The notes: generated by a model not told the origin, from the letters alone. A DNA stretch of 64,000 nt from Vibrio sp. JPW-9-11-11 (GCF_013369335.1 NZ_SZQJ01000009.1:310001-374000); one strand, 5' to 3'; shown: positions 26,768 through 36,800, counted from the first letter of the stretch. Program-made: numbers and translations.

Positions 26768-27241
26768 ATGTCGAAGATGACCATAGCCATTATTATTTTT
26801 GTTTTAGCGTGCTTTTTTATTTACCGCACCTGGACCACGAACAAAGCGGGTGAGCAAAACTTTGCACAAGGACAAGCCTTTTTAATTGAGAATGGCCAAA
26901 AGGAAGGCATCGTCACCACACAAAGTGGCCTGCAATATCAAGTGCTGCATAAAGGAGAAGGTACCACCCACCCAACGGCGTCCAATACAGTGAAAGTTCA
27001 CTACCACGGCACGCTGATTGACGGTACTGTGTTTGATAGTTCAGTCGATCGCGGTGAACCGATTAGCTTTAAACTCAACCAAGTGATCAAAGGTTGGCAA
27101 GAAGGCTTAACTTACATGTCTGAGGGTGACAAGTTTCGCTTGTTCATTCCAAGCACATTGGCCTATGGAAAAAGGGGAACTGGCCCTATTCCACCCGCCG
27201 CTACTTTGATATTCGATGTGGAATTATTAGAGATTCAGTAA
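26768..27241 (+). CDS. FKBP-type peptidyl-prolyl cis-trans isomerase, membrane-anchored
   Basis: A 157-residue protein with one N-terminal membrane anchor (IAIIIFVLACFFIYRTW) that places the enzyme on the periplasmic face. The FKBP domain (about 55-157) shows TVKVHYHGTLIDGTVFDSS, GEPISFKLNQVIKGWQEGL, RLFIPSTLAYGKRGTG and IPPAATLIFDVELL, all active-site strands. It is close to FklB/SlyD-unrelated FkpA-type domains but lacks the dimerisation helix, which the anchor may replace. The start at 26768 follows the end of the DsbA-like gene by 16 bases; a longer frame starting at 26567 only shadows that gene. Confidence 0.9.
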   Translation: MSKMTIAIIIFVLACFFIYRTWTTNKAGEQNFAQGQAFLIENGQKEGIVTTQSGLQYQVLHKGEGTTHPTASNTVKVHYHGTLIDGTVFDSSVDRGEPISFKLNQVIKGWQEGLTYMSEGDKFRLFIPSTLAYGKRGTGPIPPAATLIFDVELLEIQ

Positions 27242-27249
27242 CAATAACA

Positions 27250-27278
27250 AGGCCAATCTTCTCGATTGGCCTGTTTTC
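27250..27278 (+). terminator. Rho-independent terminator
   Basis: A perfect AGGCCAATC/GATTGGCCT stem with a 5-base loop and a short T-run. It ends the DsbA-like/FKBP operon and overlaps the stop of the convergent NUDIX gene by one base. Confidence 0.85.
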
Positions 27279-27679
27279 TATGCGTTGGACGAAGGTTGAG
27301 GTTCGCCGAAACCTATCAAGTGCTTTTCTACAAACTCAACGTCTGCAGCATGTAAGTCATTGAGTGGCAGTTCATTAATCTTGCACCACTCAAACTGGTT
27401 GGCATTTGAACTTGGTGTGACTGGTTTAGACCGATTAAAAATCGCGTAATAGATCCGGCCTCCAAAATCGTTGATACCACTAAACGTCGCGACGTGCTCG
27501 CCCGCCGCTATCCCAGCAGCTTCATAAAATTCTCGCTTCGCCGCATCCGTCCCTGTTTCATTTGACTTTACGGCGCCACCCGGAAACTGATGTAACTCAC
27601 CTTGAGTTGAGCATGGGCGTTTTTGAACCAACACCTTACCATCATCATCAACAATGATAGCCATGGCTAAATGCTTCAT
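27278..27679 (-). CDS. NUDIX hydrolase domain protein with an altered catalytic box
   Basis: A 133-residue NUDIX protein similar in layout to MutT/NudG-type enzymes (MKHLAMAIIVDDDGKVLVQK, then FPGGAVKSNETGTDAAKREF and YEAAGI). The NUDIX box expects RExxEExGU; here it reads REFYEAAGI, so one of the paired metal-binding glutamates is alanine. The remaining Glu residues are intact, so activity may be reduced, altered or absent. Nucleotide substrate unknown. The gene ends next to the FKBP terminator and starts 230 bases from the next gene. Confidence 0.82.
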   Translation of the reverse strand: MKHLAMAIIVDDDGKVLVQKRPCSTQGELHQFPGGAVKSNETGTDAAKREFYEAAGIAAGEHVATFSGINDFGGRIYYAIFNRSKPVTPSSNANQFEWCKINELPLNDLHAADVEFVEKHLIGFGEPQPSSNA

Positions 27680-27852
27680 ATCTGACTCCTTTATATTTTT
27701 TATTCCATACTGCTTGTAGAGGGTATTTGTTCGCTGACGGCAAAGCTCAGCGATTGAGGGAGTACACAGTATGGTTGACCGACTTAGGCGGCTAAATAGT
27801 AACCTAGCAGAGAGTGGTTCGCAGAGGTGAAAGGTAAAAGTATGATCTGAGA

Positions 27853-27886
27853 AATAAAAAAACCAGTGACATCTAATGCCACTGGT
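27853..27886 (-). terminator. Rho-independent terminator of the RimB-like gene
   Basis: CCAGTGGCAT/ATGTCACTGG stem with a CTA-type loop; on the minus strand it is followed by a run of seven T residues. Confidence 0.88.
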
Positions 27887-27910
27887 ACTGTTTTGTGCGC
27901 TAAAACACTA

Positions 27911-28585
27911 TTATTGGTGTTTATCTTGGATGTATTTTTGGCTCACATCGACAACGGCAATATCTTTAAAGAAACTGCGGCCTAAAAGTAGAGGATAGGT
28001 AAGATGCGTTCTGTCTGCCAAAGTGAAATCTGTCTTTTCTTTTAGGTCACCGATTTGAATCCAGGCTTCTACGACTGCTCGTTCATGGGTTCCTTCTGAG
28101 CTAGACTGACGAATTTTCACCCATCGTTTTACTGGTAAGGCGATTTCCTTACTCTTGATGTTCTCATGCTCAATTTTAAATTTCACCCAGTCTTTACCGT
28201 CTCTTTCAAATGGAATGATGTCGACGGCACTTATCGACGACGTCGTCGCCCCTGTGTCTATGCGTGCTCGGAAGTTCTGCTCAAGCCCCGGTACGTAAAC
28301 CCATTCTTCTTCGCCAAGAAACAGTTTTCCATCGGCCGTTTTTTTAATCGGCTCTTGGACGACTGGCGGTTTGGGTTTTGGCTTAGGTTCGATAGGCGCT
28401 TCAACTTCGGGTGTTACAGGCTCTAGCGCGGGTGGTTCAATTTGAGGAGTCTCAGGTTGCGGCTCTACGGGTAACTCGGTTTGAGGTTTTTGTTCTGGTT
28501 CGGTCGGGGCTGGCCCTGTGGTGGAACAAGCGACTAAGCCGCCGCTTAACAGAAATGGAATAAACACTTTCCAGTTTTTTTTCAT
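27911..28585 (-). CDS. Lipoprotein with RimB/Zn-protease-type retropepsin-like domain
   Basis: A 224-residue lipoprotein: lipobox LVAC at about residues 17-20, then a Pro/Glu-rich linker (about 25-85). The C-terminal domain (about 88-224) belongs to the so-called ATP-dependent zinc protease family (PF05618). It shows RARIDTGATTSSISAVD, the Asp-Thr-Gly triad of a retropepsin-like fold, and LLGRSFFKDIAVVDV. Whether the family cleaves peptides, ligates amino acids or only binds is disputed. The outer-membrane tether plus stiff Pro-rich arm suggests it reaches across the periplasm. Monocistronic. Confidence 0.85.
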   Translation of the reverse strand: MKKNWKVFIPFLLSGGLVACSTTGPAPTEPEQKPQTELPVEPQPETPQIEPPALEPVTPEVEAPIEPKPKPKPPVVQEPIKKTADGKLFLGEEEWVYVPGLEQNFRARIDTGATTSSISAVDIIPFERDGKDWVKFKIEHENIKSKEIALPVKRWVKIRQSSSEGTHERAVVEAWIQIGDLKEKTDFTLADRTHLTYPLLLGRSFFKDIAVVDVSQKYIQDKHQ

Positions 28586-28622
28586 TGGTTCACCTAATCA
28601 TGATAAAACGGATCTAGATGAA

Positions 28623-28644
28623 ACGGGGCTATGAATAGCCCCGA
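28623..28644 (-). terminator. Hairpin after the aminotransferase gene
   Basis: CGGGGCTA/TAGCCCCG stem with a TGAA loop, six bases after the stop of the aminotransferase gene. Only three T residues follow on the minus strand, so it is a weak terminator. Confidence 0.6.
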
Positions 28645-28649
28645 AAGGT

Positions 28650-29831
28650 TTAAGCGACGTGGATAATAGCTTGGGCAACGTAAGGAATATCCTTCTCTGT
28701 CAAACCCGCAATATTAATTCGACCATCACCAACACCATAGATCCCGAACTCTTCGCGCAAACGCGCCATCTGGTCTTGGCTAAATCCTAGCACAGTAAAC
28801 ATTCCCTTGTGACTTTCGATAAAGTCGAATTGTGAAGTATTATGGTTATTTCTCAACTCGTTACACAAAGTTTGACGCAGGTTTAACAATCGTTGCTGCA
28901 TTTCACTCAACTCTTGCTTCCATACCGTCGTCAACGATTGATTTTGCAAGATGGTTTTCACCAAAGCGGCCCCATGATCTGGCGGCATGGTGTAGGTAGA
29001 GCGTGCCAGAGTAAGTAACTTGCCCTTGGCATTATTGACATCGCTTTGTGATTGACCAACCACAATTGCCGCTCCGGTACGCTCACGATAGAGACCGAAG
29101 TTCTTAGAGCATGACGTGGTGATCAGCATTTCTTCGACATTGTCTGCCATGTAACGCAGCCCTTTGGCGTCTTCTTCAAGACCATCGCCAAAGCCTTGAT
29201 AGGCAATGTCAACAAACGGCGTAAAGCCATTTTTTTGTGCCAACTCAGTAATCGCTTGCCATGCATCAAAATCAATGTCAGCGCCCGTTGGGTTATGGCA
29301 ACAACCATGTAGAAGGACGACGTCATCCGGACCTGCTGTCGCGAGGTCATCCATCATACGTGCGACATCCACCTGCTTAGTCTCAGGACTAAAATAGTGA
29401 TAGTGCTTCACTTTTAGCCCCGCGGCTTCCATCACAGGTCGATGGTTGACGTAGCTAGGATTAGAGATCCAAACCGTTGTATTCGGCTGAGCCACCTTCA
29501 TTAGGTCGCCTAACATGCGCAATGCCCCACTTGCGCCAGGGGTTTGCACCGCAGCAACGCGGTCCATTGCGGAAGTCCCGTCAAGAAGCAGATTAATCAT
29601 TGATTGGTTAAACTCTTCGCAACCGGCCAGTCCGACGTATGATTTGGTTTTTTGTGTCGCCACGACGATATCTTGTGCTTGTTGAATCGCCTTCATCACA
29701 GGCGTTTCACCGGCGCTGTTTTTATAAACGCCAATGCCAAGGTCAACTTTTTCGTCACGCGGGTCGTTGCGGTATGCAACAGAAAGAGAAAGAATAGGAT
29801 CCAGTGTTGGAGTCGGTAAATGAGAGAACAT
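28650..29831 (-). CDS. Aspartate/aromatic aminotransferase (class I, PLP)
   Basis: A 393-residue PLP enzyme of the AspC/TyrB type. The PLP lysine lies in TTSCSKNFGLYRERTGA, the cofactor Asp/Tyr region is FTPFVDIAYQGFGDGLEED, the ring-stacking site is LHGCCHNPTGAD, and the substrate carboxyl Arg is in GVGDGRINIAGL. It transfers amino groups between dicarboxylic or aromatic amino acids and 2-oxoglutarate. The N-terminus MFSHLPTPTLDPIL differs from the usual AspC, suggesting a paralogue. The ATG at 29831 is preferred to the GTG at 29840, given ribosome-site spacing. No biosynthetic neighbours. Confidence 0.92.
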   Translation of the reverse strand: MFSHLPTPTLDPILSLSVAYRNDPRDEKVDLGIGVYKNSAGETPVMKAIQQAQDIVVATQKTKSYVGLAGCEEFNQSMINLLLDGTSAMDRVAAVQTPGASGALRMLGDLMKVAQPNTTVWISNPSYVNHRPVMEAAGLKVKHYHYFSPETKQVDVARMMDDLATAGPDDVVLLHGCCHNPTGADIDFDAWQAITELAQKNGFTPFVDIAYQGFGDGLEEDAKGLRYMADNVEEMLITTSCSKNFGLYRERTGAAIVVGQSQSDVNNAKGKLLTLARSTYTMPPDHGAALVKTILQNQSLTTVWKQELSEMQQRLLNLRQTLCNELRNNHNTSQFDFIESHKGMFTVLGFSQDQMARLREEFGIYGVGDGRINIAGLTEKDIPYVAQAIIHVA

Positions 29832-30006
29832 GAAAGTCACAACCCTTTGAAATTCAAGTAACGGCCATCAACTTATCATCTAACTAATAAATCTAGAAAT
29901 AAAATTTCAACTAAAAACAGTAAAACAGGATAAAAAACCAAGACAGTTAACAACTATTTAACCTTTCACAACGGCGATAGGTATTTATGCTGCTACTGAC
30001 CACTAT

Positions 30007-30474
30007 TCACAGTGTAAATTTGTGGATTATCTGATTGGAGCTCCCCCGCCACTCTAAGTTGAGGTCCTTTTTATCTTGTTCAAACTTTCCATCGATCAAG
30101 GTATCGATATGACGGATCACTTCTCGTTGAGCATCATCTAGTTCCTCGAGACGATAGCCTGTCCATAACCAAATGTCTTTGCCAGGACACTCTTCCCTCA
30201 CCCGCTTAACCAAGGCAAGCACTTCATTCACATTGGCCGGATGCAAAGGATCCCCACCAGAAAGCGACAGTCCGCGGCGCTTAATGCGTGTATCATTCAA
30301 ATCGGCAATGATTCTATCTTGTGCCTCTTGGGTGAAAAATTCACCCGAGTCGACTCGTTGCGTCGATTGGTTGTAACACCCTTTGCACTGATGCACACAG
30401 CCAGAAACAAACAGCGTACACCGTGTCCCAGGACCATTAACCACATCAATCGGGTAGTACTGGTGATAATTCAT
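30007..30474 (-). CDS. nrdG: Anaerobic ribonucleotide reductase activase NrdG (radical SAM)
   Basis: A 155-residue radical-SAM enzyme. The [4Fe-4S] motif CxxxCxxC is at C26, C30 and C33 (SGCVHQCKGCYN), followed by the SAM-binding LSLSGGDPLHPAN. It generates the glycyl radical on NrdD under anaerobic conditions. It lies 75 bases downstream of nrdD on the same strand with a hairpin between them. Length and motif spacing are normal for the family. Confidence 0.96.
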   Translation of the reverse strand: MNYHQYYPIDVVNGPGTRCTLFVSGCVHQCKGCYNQSTQRVDSGEFFTQEAQDRIIADLNDTRIKRRGLSLSGGDPLHPANVNEVLALVKRVREECPGKDIWLWTGYRLEELDDAQREVIRHIDTLIDGKFEQDKKDLNLEWRGSSNQIIHKFTL

Positions 30475-30507
30475 TGCGCTTTCTCAAAATGATAACAACT
30501 AAATCCA

Positions 30508-30533
30508 CCAGAGCCCTACTTGTAGGGCCCTGG
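30508..30533 (-). other. Intercistronic hairpin between nrdD and nrdG
   Basis: CCAGGGCCCTAC pairs with GTAGGGCTCTGG (one mismatch) in the 75 bases between the two genes. There is no T-run, so it is more likely an mRNA processing or stability element than a full terminator. Confidence 0.5.
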
Positions 30534-30549
30534 TAATTGGTGAGCATTA

Positions 30550-32670
30550 TTACAGGTGTTTGACGCGTCGTTTGACTTCTTCCTGCTTACCGAAGTTAAA
30601 CGGTCTGGCGTCAGGGCTACCGAGATAACCACACACACGGCGTGTCACAGAGACTTTGGTCGAGTCATGGTTGCCACAACTCGGACACGTAAACCCTTTA
30701 CTTGTGCAGTCAAACTCTCCGTTGTAACCACATTCATAGCATTCATCGATAGGCGTATTGGTTCCGTAGTATGGCACTCGGCTATAGCTGTAATCCCACA
30801 CATTTTCTAACGCTTCAATATTACGCTGCATGTTCGGGAACTCGCCGTAACAGATGAAGCCACCACTTGAGATTTCTGGGTACGGCATCTCAAAGTCAAT
30901 CTTGTCGTATGGGTTGACCTTTTTCTCTACGTCTAAGTGGAAACTGTTGGTGTAGTAGCCCTTGTCAGTCACGCCCTTGATCACGCCATACTCTTTGGTG
31001 TCGATTCGGCAGAATCGGCTACACAAGTTCTCGCTTGGCGTTCCGTACAAACTGTAGCCGTAGCCAGACTCTTCAGCCCATTGATTCACTTTATCTTTTA
31101 GGTATTTGACGATAGCGACGGCTTTTTGTCGTAGCGTCTCATCATCATATAAATGACGGTCGTCACCGAACAGAGCGTTGATCGTCTCATGGATACCGAT
31201 GTAGCCCAACGAAATAGAAGCGCGACCGTGTTTAAAGATATTGGCAATCGGTTCGTCTGCTTTTAGACGAACACCGCACGCCCCTTCCATGTAAAGAATC
31301 GGAGCGACACGAGCTTTCACGTTCTCTAAGCGCGAGATGCGTGTTTCCAAGGCGCGGCGAGCAAGGTCGAGCTTTTCATCCAGTAGTGCGTAAAACGCAC
31401 TCTCATCACGACTCGCGGCCAAGGCAATGCGTGGCAAGTTAAGGCTCACCACACCAAGGTTGTTGCGCCCTTCATGGATAAGCTCACCATTCTCTTCGTA
31501 TGTACCAAGGAAACTGCGGCAACCCATAGGGGTCTTAAATGAGCCCGTGATCTCTACCACTTTGTCGTAGTTTAGAATGTCTGGATACATGCGCTTGGAC
31601 GCACACTCAAGCGCCAGTTGCTTAATGTCGTAGTTCGCATCTTGAGGCTTATGGTTAAGGCCATCTTTAATACCAAAAACAAGCTTTGGAAATACCGCTG
31701 TCTTACGGTTCTTACCCAGACCGGCAATACGGTTCTTAAGAATCGACTGTTGGATAAGACGAGATGCCCAACTTGTACCTAGACCGAAACCAAAAGTGAC
31801 GAATGGTGTTTGCCCATTCGCGGTGTGCAGTGTATTGACTTCGTACTCTAGTGATTGGAATGCGTCATAACACTCTTTCTCGGTGCGTGAAGCCGCGAAC
31901 TCTTTAGGATTTGGGATATCCCACTCTTTAGCGATCTCAAGATGCTTATCGTAGCTTGTCATCACATAAGGCTCTAACACTTCATCAATACGATTGATGG
32001 TTGTACCGCCATAAATGTGGCTTGCTACTTGAGCGATAATTTGTGCAGTAACAGCTGTCGCTGTTGAAATAGATTTAGGCGTATCGATCTCCGCGTTACC
32101 CATTTTAAAGCCGTGGGTTAACATGCCTTTCAAATCAATAAGCATGCAGTTGAACATTGGGAAAAACGGCGCGTAATCGAGATCGTGATAATGAATATCG
32201 CCCTCTTCGTGGGCTTGAACGATATCACGCGGCAAGATGTGGGTTTTCGCGTAATGCTTTGCAACGATACCTGCTAACAGATCACGCTGAGTAGGAATCA
32301 CTTTGCCATCTTTGTTGGCGTTCTCGTTGATGAGATCAACATTGCTCTCTTCGATCAGTCCTTCGATTTCACGCGTTAGCGCGCTTTGTTTTTCACGAGC
32401 GGTATCGCGATCATGGCGATATTCGATGTATGAACGTGCGAGCGACTTGTACGGTCCCTGCATCAACTCGTTTTCGACTAGGGTTTGGATATCATTAATG
32501 TGCACTTCATCGTGATCGTTAAGCTGTAGCTCCACCGCTAACGCGACGTTGAGCGCGTAAATAGCGATTTCTTTATCAACGTGCTCGGCTGCTGATTCCA
32601 CGGCAGCTTGTATGCGATCCCTGCTAAACGGAGCCCTAGAGCCATCACGCTTGATTACGATTGGTTTCAC
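30550..32670 (-). CDS. nrdD: Anaerobic ribonucleoside-triphosphate reductase NrdD
   Basis: A 706-residue class III ribonucleotide reductase that makes dNTPs without oxygen, using formate. An ATP-cone regulatory domain lies at about 1-95 (MKPIVIKRDGSRAPFSRDRI). The catalytic barrel follows. Near the C-terminus a four-cysteine zinc site (CYECGYNGEF and CPSCGNH) precedes the glycyl-radical loop RRVCGYLGS with Gly681, the same position as in E. coli. It is the first gene of nrdDG. FNR and NrdR sites upstream fit anaerobic induction with dATP/ATP-sensing repression. Confidence 0.97.
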   Translation of the reverse strand: MKPIVIKRDGSRAPFSRDRIQAAVESAAEHVDKEIAIYALNVALAVELQLNDHDEVHINDIQTLVENELMQGPYKSLARSYIEYRHDRDTAREKQSALTREIEGLIEESNVDLINENANKDGKVIPTQRDLLAGIVAKHYAKTHILPRDIVQAHEEGDIHYHDLDYAPFFPMFNCMLIDLKGMLTHGFKMGNAEIDTPKSISTATAVTAQIIAQVASHIYGGTTINRIDEVLEPYVMTSYDKHLEIAKEWDIPNPKEFAASRTEKECYDAFQSLEYEVNTLHTANGQTPFVTFGFGLGTSWASRLIQQSILKNRIAGLGKNRKTAVFPKLVFGIKDGLNHKPQDANYDIKQLALECASKRMYPDILNYDKVVEITGSFKTPMGCRSFLGTYEENGELIHEGRNNLGVVSLNLPRIALAASRDESAFYALLDEKLDLARRALETRISRLENVKARVAPILYMEGACGVRLKADEPIANIFKHGRASISLGYIGIHETINALFGDDRHLYDDETLRQKAVAIVKYLKDKVNQWAEESGYGYSLYGTPSENLCSRFCRIDTKEYGVIKGVTDKGYYTNSFHLDVEKKVNPYDKIDFEMPYPEISSGGFICYGEFPNMQRNIEALENVWDYSYSRVPYYGTNTPIDECYECGYNGEFDCTSKGFTCPSCGNHDSTKVSVTRRVCGYLGSPDARPFNFGKQEEVKRRVKHL

Positions 32671-32711
32671 CTTTTCTCCTTACCCCAGCATACCCACAGA
32701 CTTATCCACAA

Positions 32712-32760
32712 ACACACTATATAGGGCGATTTATTATTCAACTGACACTACATATTGTGG
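32712..32760 (-). promoter_or_regulatory. Pair of NrdR boxes upstream of nrdDG
   Basis: Two 16-bp sites fit the NrdR consensus: ACACTACATATTGTGG (32745-32760, close match) and ACACACTATATAGGGC (32712-32727, weaker). Their starts are 33 bases apart, about three helical turns, as in typical NrdR-regulated nrd promoters. The inferred transcription start lies inside the upstream box. Confidence 0.75.
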
Positions 32761-32791
32761 CGTATTTAACGAAATGCCACTCAATAGAGTA

Positions 32792-32805
32792 TTGATTTTG
32801 ATCAA
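32792..32805 (-). promoter_or_regulatory. FNR box of the nrdDG promoter
   Basis: TTGATTTTGATCAA fits TTGATNNNNATCAA without mismatch. A -10-like TAAATA on the minus strand (32768-32763) would put the start near 32757, about 41.5 bases from the box centre, the class II activator position. Confidence 0.75.
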
Positions 32806-32962
32806 TAAAAGGAGAGCCTCGCTCAAGATCAAATCGATCTTAGTGGCACTGATCTCAGATAGAAAGAAAATGATGAAAATTGAAAAAATGGTACTAAACC
32901 TACTTGATTTTTGTAGACCTCTTATTAGATAAAGGCTGCAACTATTGTCAGGGATTTATCTT

Positions 32963-33850
32963 ATGTTGAACGCTAAAAATTGGCTGCTTCAGGGCTGTTT
33001 ATTGGTCTTGTTACCACTCTACGTAGTGGCCGATGATCAACTCACCTTTGCCAGTTGGAACTTGGAATGGTTATCGAGTCAGCCTTCTGCTAAATTTCCC
33101 AGCTCCCAGCGTAACCACCTTGACTATCAAGCCCTTGGTCGCCATTTTAACGCGCTAAACAGTGACGTACTCGCGTTTCAAGAAGTCAATGACTTGGAGT
33201 CTTTGGGTAAGGTGGTGGGGAGCGACTATCATCTCTATCTGTCTGAGCGTTCTCAGCCAGAGTACCGACAACGGCAGTTTACGGATATCAATCAGTACAC
33301 CGGATTTGCGGTGAGAAAAGGCGTCACAGTCGAGAATAAAGCGGATTTAAAGCTTGATCGTCAAAGCACGAGTAAACAGAGGTTCGCAGCGTATCTTGTG
33401 GTTAACCCAAACAGCGACTCCCCACTGCATTTGCTATCGGTCCACCTCAAAGCGCGCTGCTCTGGCGCATACAAGGACAATCCATCCTGCCGCACCTTAA
33501 ACTCACAAGCGAAAGCTCTCAACCGTTGGATAATACAACGTGAGAAACATCAGCAGGCGTACATGATTATCGGCGACTTCAACCACAATCTTGCCTACCC
33601 TAACGATTGGTTGTGGCAAACCTTAACCTTGGGAAGTAAAGCGAAGTTAGCCACCGCCAACACGCCAGCTGTATGTAAGGTACGTTCACGTAAGCAACCC
33701 AATAAAACCCATCAGTTCCGCTCGCTTATAGACCATGTCGTGACCAGCCAACAGTTACATGTAACACAAGTGGCGCAAGTCACTTATGATATCAACGAGC
33801 TACTCCGCTACCGTTTAAGCGATCACTGCCCTTTGCGTATACGCTTGTAA
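32963..33850 (+). CDS. Exported endonuclease/exonuclease/phosphatase-family protein
   Basis: A 295-residue EEP-superfamily protein with a signal peptide ending near YVVA (residues 1-23). Motifs of the fold are all visible: TFASWNLEWL, LAFQEVNDLES with the metal Glu, LLSVHLKARC with the His, MIIGDFNHN with the Asp/Asn, IDHVV, and RLSDHCPLRI with the catalytic Asp-His. It is probably a secreted or periplasmic DNase or phosphatase. AGGGA lies before the ATG at 32963. The gene is divergent from nrdD and ends next to the RND operon terminator. Confidence 0.87.
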   Translation: MLNAKNWLLQGCLLVLLPLYVVADDQLTFASWNLEWLSSQPSAKFPSSQRNHLDYQALGRHFNALNSDVLAFQEVNDLESLGKVVGSDYHLYLSERSQPEYRQRQFTDINQYTGFAVRKGVTVENKADLKLDRQSTSKQRFAAYLVVNPNSDSPLHLLSVHLKARCSGAYKDNPSCRTLNSQAKALNRWIIQREKHQQAYMIIGDFNHNLAYPNDWLWQTLTLGSKAKLATANTPAVCKVRSRKQPNKTHQFRSLIDHVVTSQQLHVTQVAQVTYDINELLRYRLSDHCPLRIRL

Positions 33851-33875
33851 AAAAGCCCCGTCTTAATGACGGGGC
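33849..33875 (-). terminator. Rho-independent terminator of the RND efflux operon
   Basis: Perfect GCCCCGTC/GACGGGGC stem, 5-base loop, then a T-run on the minus strand. It overlaps the stop codon of the convergent EEP gene and may serve both genes. Confidence 0.88.
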
Positions 33876-33884
33876 GGTACTGAA

Positions 33885-36800
33885 TTACTCGAATCGCTTA
33901 CGCATCGCGACGTAATAGAGAACTGGTATCACTAATAAGGTCAGAATCGTCGAGACGAAAATACCAAATATCAAACTGATCGCCAGACCATTGAAAATGG
34001 GGTCGTCGAGAATGAACACGGCCCCTATCATCGCTGCCAGCGCAGTCAGCATGATAGGTTTAGCTCGAACCGCCGCCGACTGAATCACCGCCTCTGCAAA
34101 CGCTTCCCCTTGTTCCACTTGCTGATTAATAAAGTCCACCAACAAAATCGAGTTACGCACTATGATGCCCGCTAAGGCTATCATGCCGATCATCGAGGTC
34201 GCGGTAAACTGTGCGCCCAATATCGCATGGCCCGGCATAACACCAATGATAGTCAGTGGGATCGGCGCCATAATGATTAAGGGGACTAAATAAGACTTAA
34301 ACTGAGCCACCACGAGTAGATAGATGAGTATCATCCCCACCGCATAAGCAATGCCCATATCTCGGAACGTTTCGTAAGTAATCGTCCATTCTCCATCCCA
34401 CAAGATAGAAATCCCTGCTAATCCATCGGGCTGATTAATGTAGTGTTGGTCGACCTGCATTTGCTGATCGATTCTGCTACCAATATTAAACATGCCGTAA
34501 AGTGGGCTATCGACAGATCCCGACATATCCCCTACCACCATCACCATAGGGACAAGGTTTTTGTGGACGATATAGTCGTCCATTCGAGTCTGTTGCACAC
34601 TCACTAAATCAGATAAGGGGTACGCATTGCCGTTTTGGCTCCCCACTTTCATATTAAGGACTTGTTCCATGCGTACTTTAGCACTCTCGCTTGCCTGTAT
34701 CTGAATAGGAACTGGGTACTTATTGTGCTCACTATGTAAGTAACTGATTGGCTTGCCTCCCACCGATGTGGCCAAGGCATCGACGATAGATGCGTAAGGA
34801 ACCATCAGATGTGACGCTTTACTGCGATCAATCACCACTTGCCATTTTTGGTGCGCTTCGGGTAGGTACATATCGACGTCGACAATATCGTCCGTCTGCC
34901 GAAATATTTCGCGAATGGCTCTAGCGGCTTGTTGGCGCAGCTCCGGAGTCGGTGCATACACTTCGGCCAAAATAGGCGACCACACTGGAGGTCCGGGTGG
35001 CACCTCGACGACCTTCACTTTGCCGCCAAATTGTACTGCGACCTCGTTGAGAATCGGACGCACCGACGCGGCAATCTCGTGGCTATCGCGCGTGCGTTCC
35101 TTTCGACCAACTAAGTTGACTTGAATATCCCCTTGATGGGATTGGCTACGCATAAAGTAGTGACGAACCAAGCCATTAAAATTAATCGGTGCTGCTGTCC
35201 CTGTATAGATTTGGTAATCGGTGACTTCGTCAACATCATTGAGCTTTGCCCCCATCTCAAACAATACACGCTGCGTTTTCTCAAGTGACGTGCCTTCCGG
35301 CATATCGAGGACCACTTGAAATTCTGATTTGTTGTCAAAGGGCAGCATTTTAAGCACTACTGCTTGCATCACTGGCAACATGACAGAGCCGGCAATTAAT
35401 GCCAATACCGCCAGAAGCAACATAAAGCGATTTCGCGTTTGGTGTTTCGCGGTGACAAAAGGCGCCATAAGCCGATGAAAGATGCTATCGGTTTGACGCG
35501 ATTCTTGGTGCTGTGCCGGTTTTAAAAAGTGGCTGGCTAACCATGGAGATACAACGAACGCGACAATGAGTGAAATCAACATTCCCATCGATGCGTTGAT
35601 AGGAATGGGGCTCATGTAAGGCCCCATCAACCCGCTAACAAAGGCCATCGGTAGCAAAGCAGCAATCACAGTTAGCGTCGCCAGTATGGTTGGCCCCCCG
35701 ACTTCATCGACGGCTTGAGGGATCAGTGCTTGCAACTTAGCGTGACCTTTTGACATGTGGCGATGAATATTTTCGACCACGACAATCGCGTCATCGACCA
35801 AAATGCCGATCGAAAAGATCAGGGCAAACAACGAGACACGATTGAGCGTAAAGCCCCAAGCCCAAGAAGCAAATAAGGTGATCATCAAGGTTACGACAAT
35901 GGCAAAGCCAACCACAAACGCTTCTCGCCATCCCATGGTCAACAAGACCAAAACAACCACGGCGGCAGTGGCAAAGGCGAGTTTGCCCATCAGTGTGTTG
36001 CTTTTATCTGCGGCCGTTTTACCGTAATCGCGGGTAATATCAACTTGGATACTTTCAGGGATCAATTGGTTTTGCAGTTCAACCAAACGACTCTCTATCT
36101 CGTTGGCAACGTTGACCGCGTTTTCACCAGCCTTTTTAGCGATCGCCAATGTCACCGCTGGGTAGATTTGCTGTTTGTCGCTGGTCCACACATTGTGTGC
36201 AGGCGTGTTGGCACCCAGTTCCACACTGGCAATGTCTTCTAAATAGACTGGCGCTCCGTTATGCAGCCCAACAACCAGTTGTTTTACCTCTTCAATTCGC
36301 GTTAAGAACTGGCCAATTTGAACGGGGAACTCTTGGTTGTCGTGGGTAAGACGCAACATGGGAGAACTGGTGTTTGCGGCCGGTAAATGTTGATTGAGCT
36401 GATCGAGAGTGATCGCAAAGCTATTCATTTTTGCAGGGTCAAGACGAACATCGACAATAGTGTTATGCCCACCGATAGTGTAGATATCGCGCGTGCCAGC
36501 AATTCTTTTGAGTTCAGTCTCAAGACCATGAGCAACCTGAGTCAGTTGTTGTTGGTCAAGACGACCACTACGATCGCTCAACGTAACGCTCACTATCGGG
36601 ACATCTTCGATACCTTTAGGTTTAATGATCGGCTCTCCGACTCCCACTCCTTGAGGCATCCAATCTTTGTTTGAATAGAGCTTGTTGTAAATGCGCACCA
36701 CCGCGTCATTGCGACTCACCCCCACCTCAAAGATTGCCACTATCATGGCACCGTCAGGTTGAGAAAAAGAGTAAAGCTTATCGATTCCTTGGATCTCTGA

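Noticed and set aside
28623..28644. Strong terminator after the aminotransferase
   Set aside because: The stem is good but only three T residues follow, so it was kept as a weak one only.
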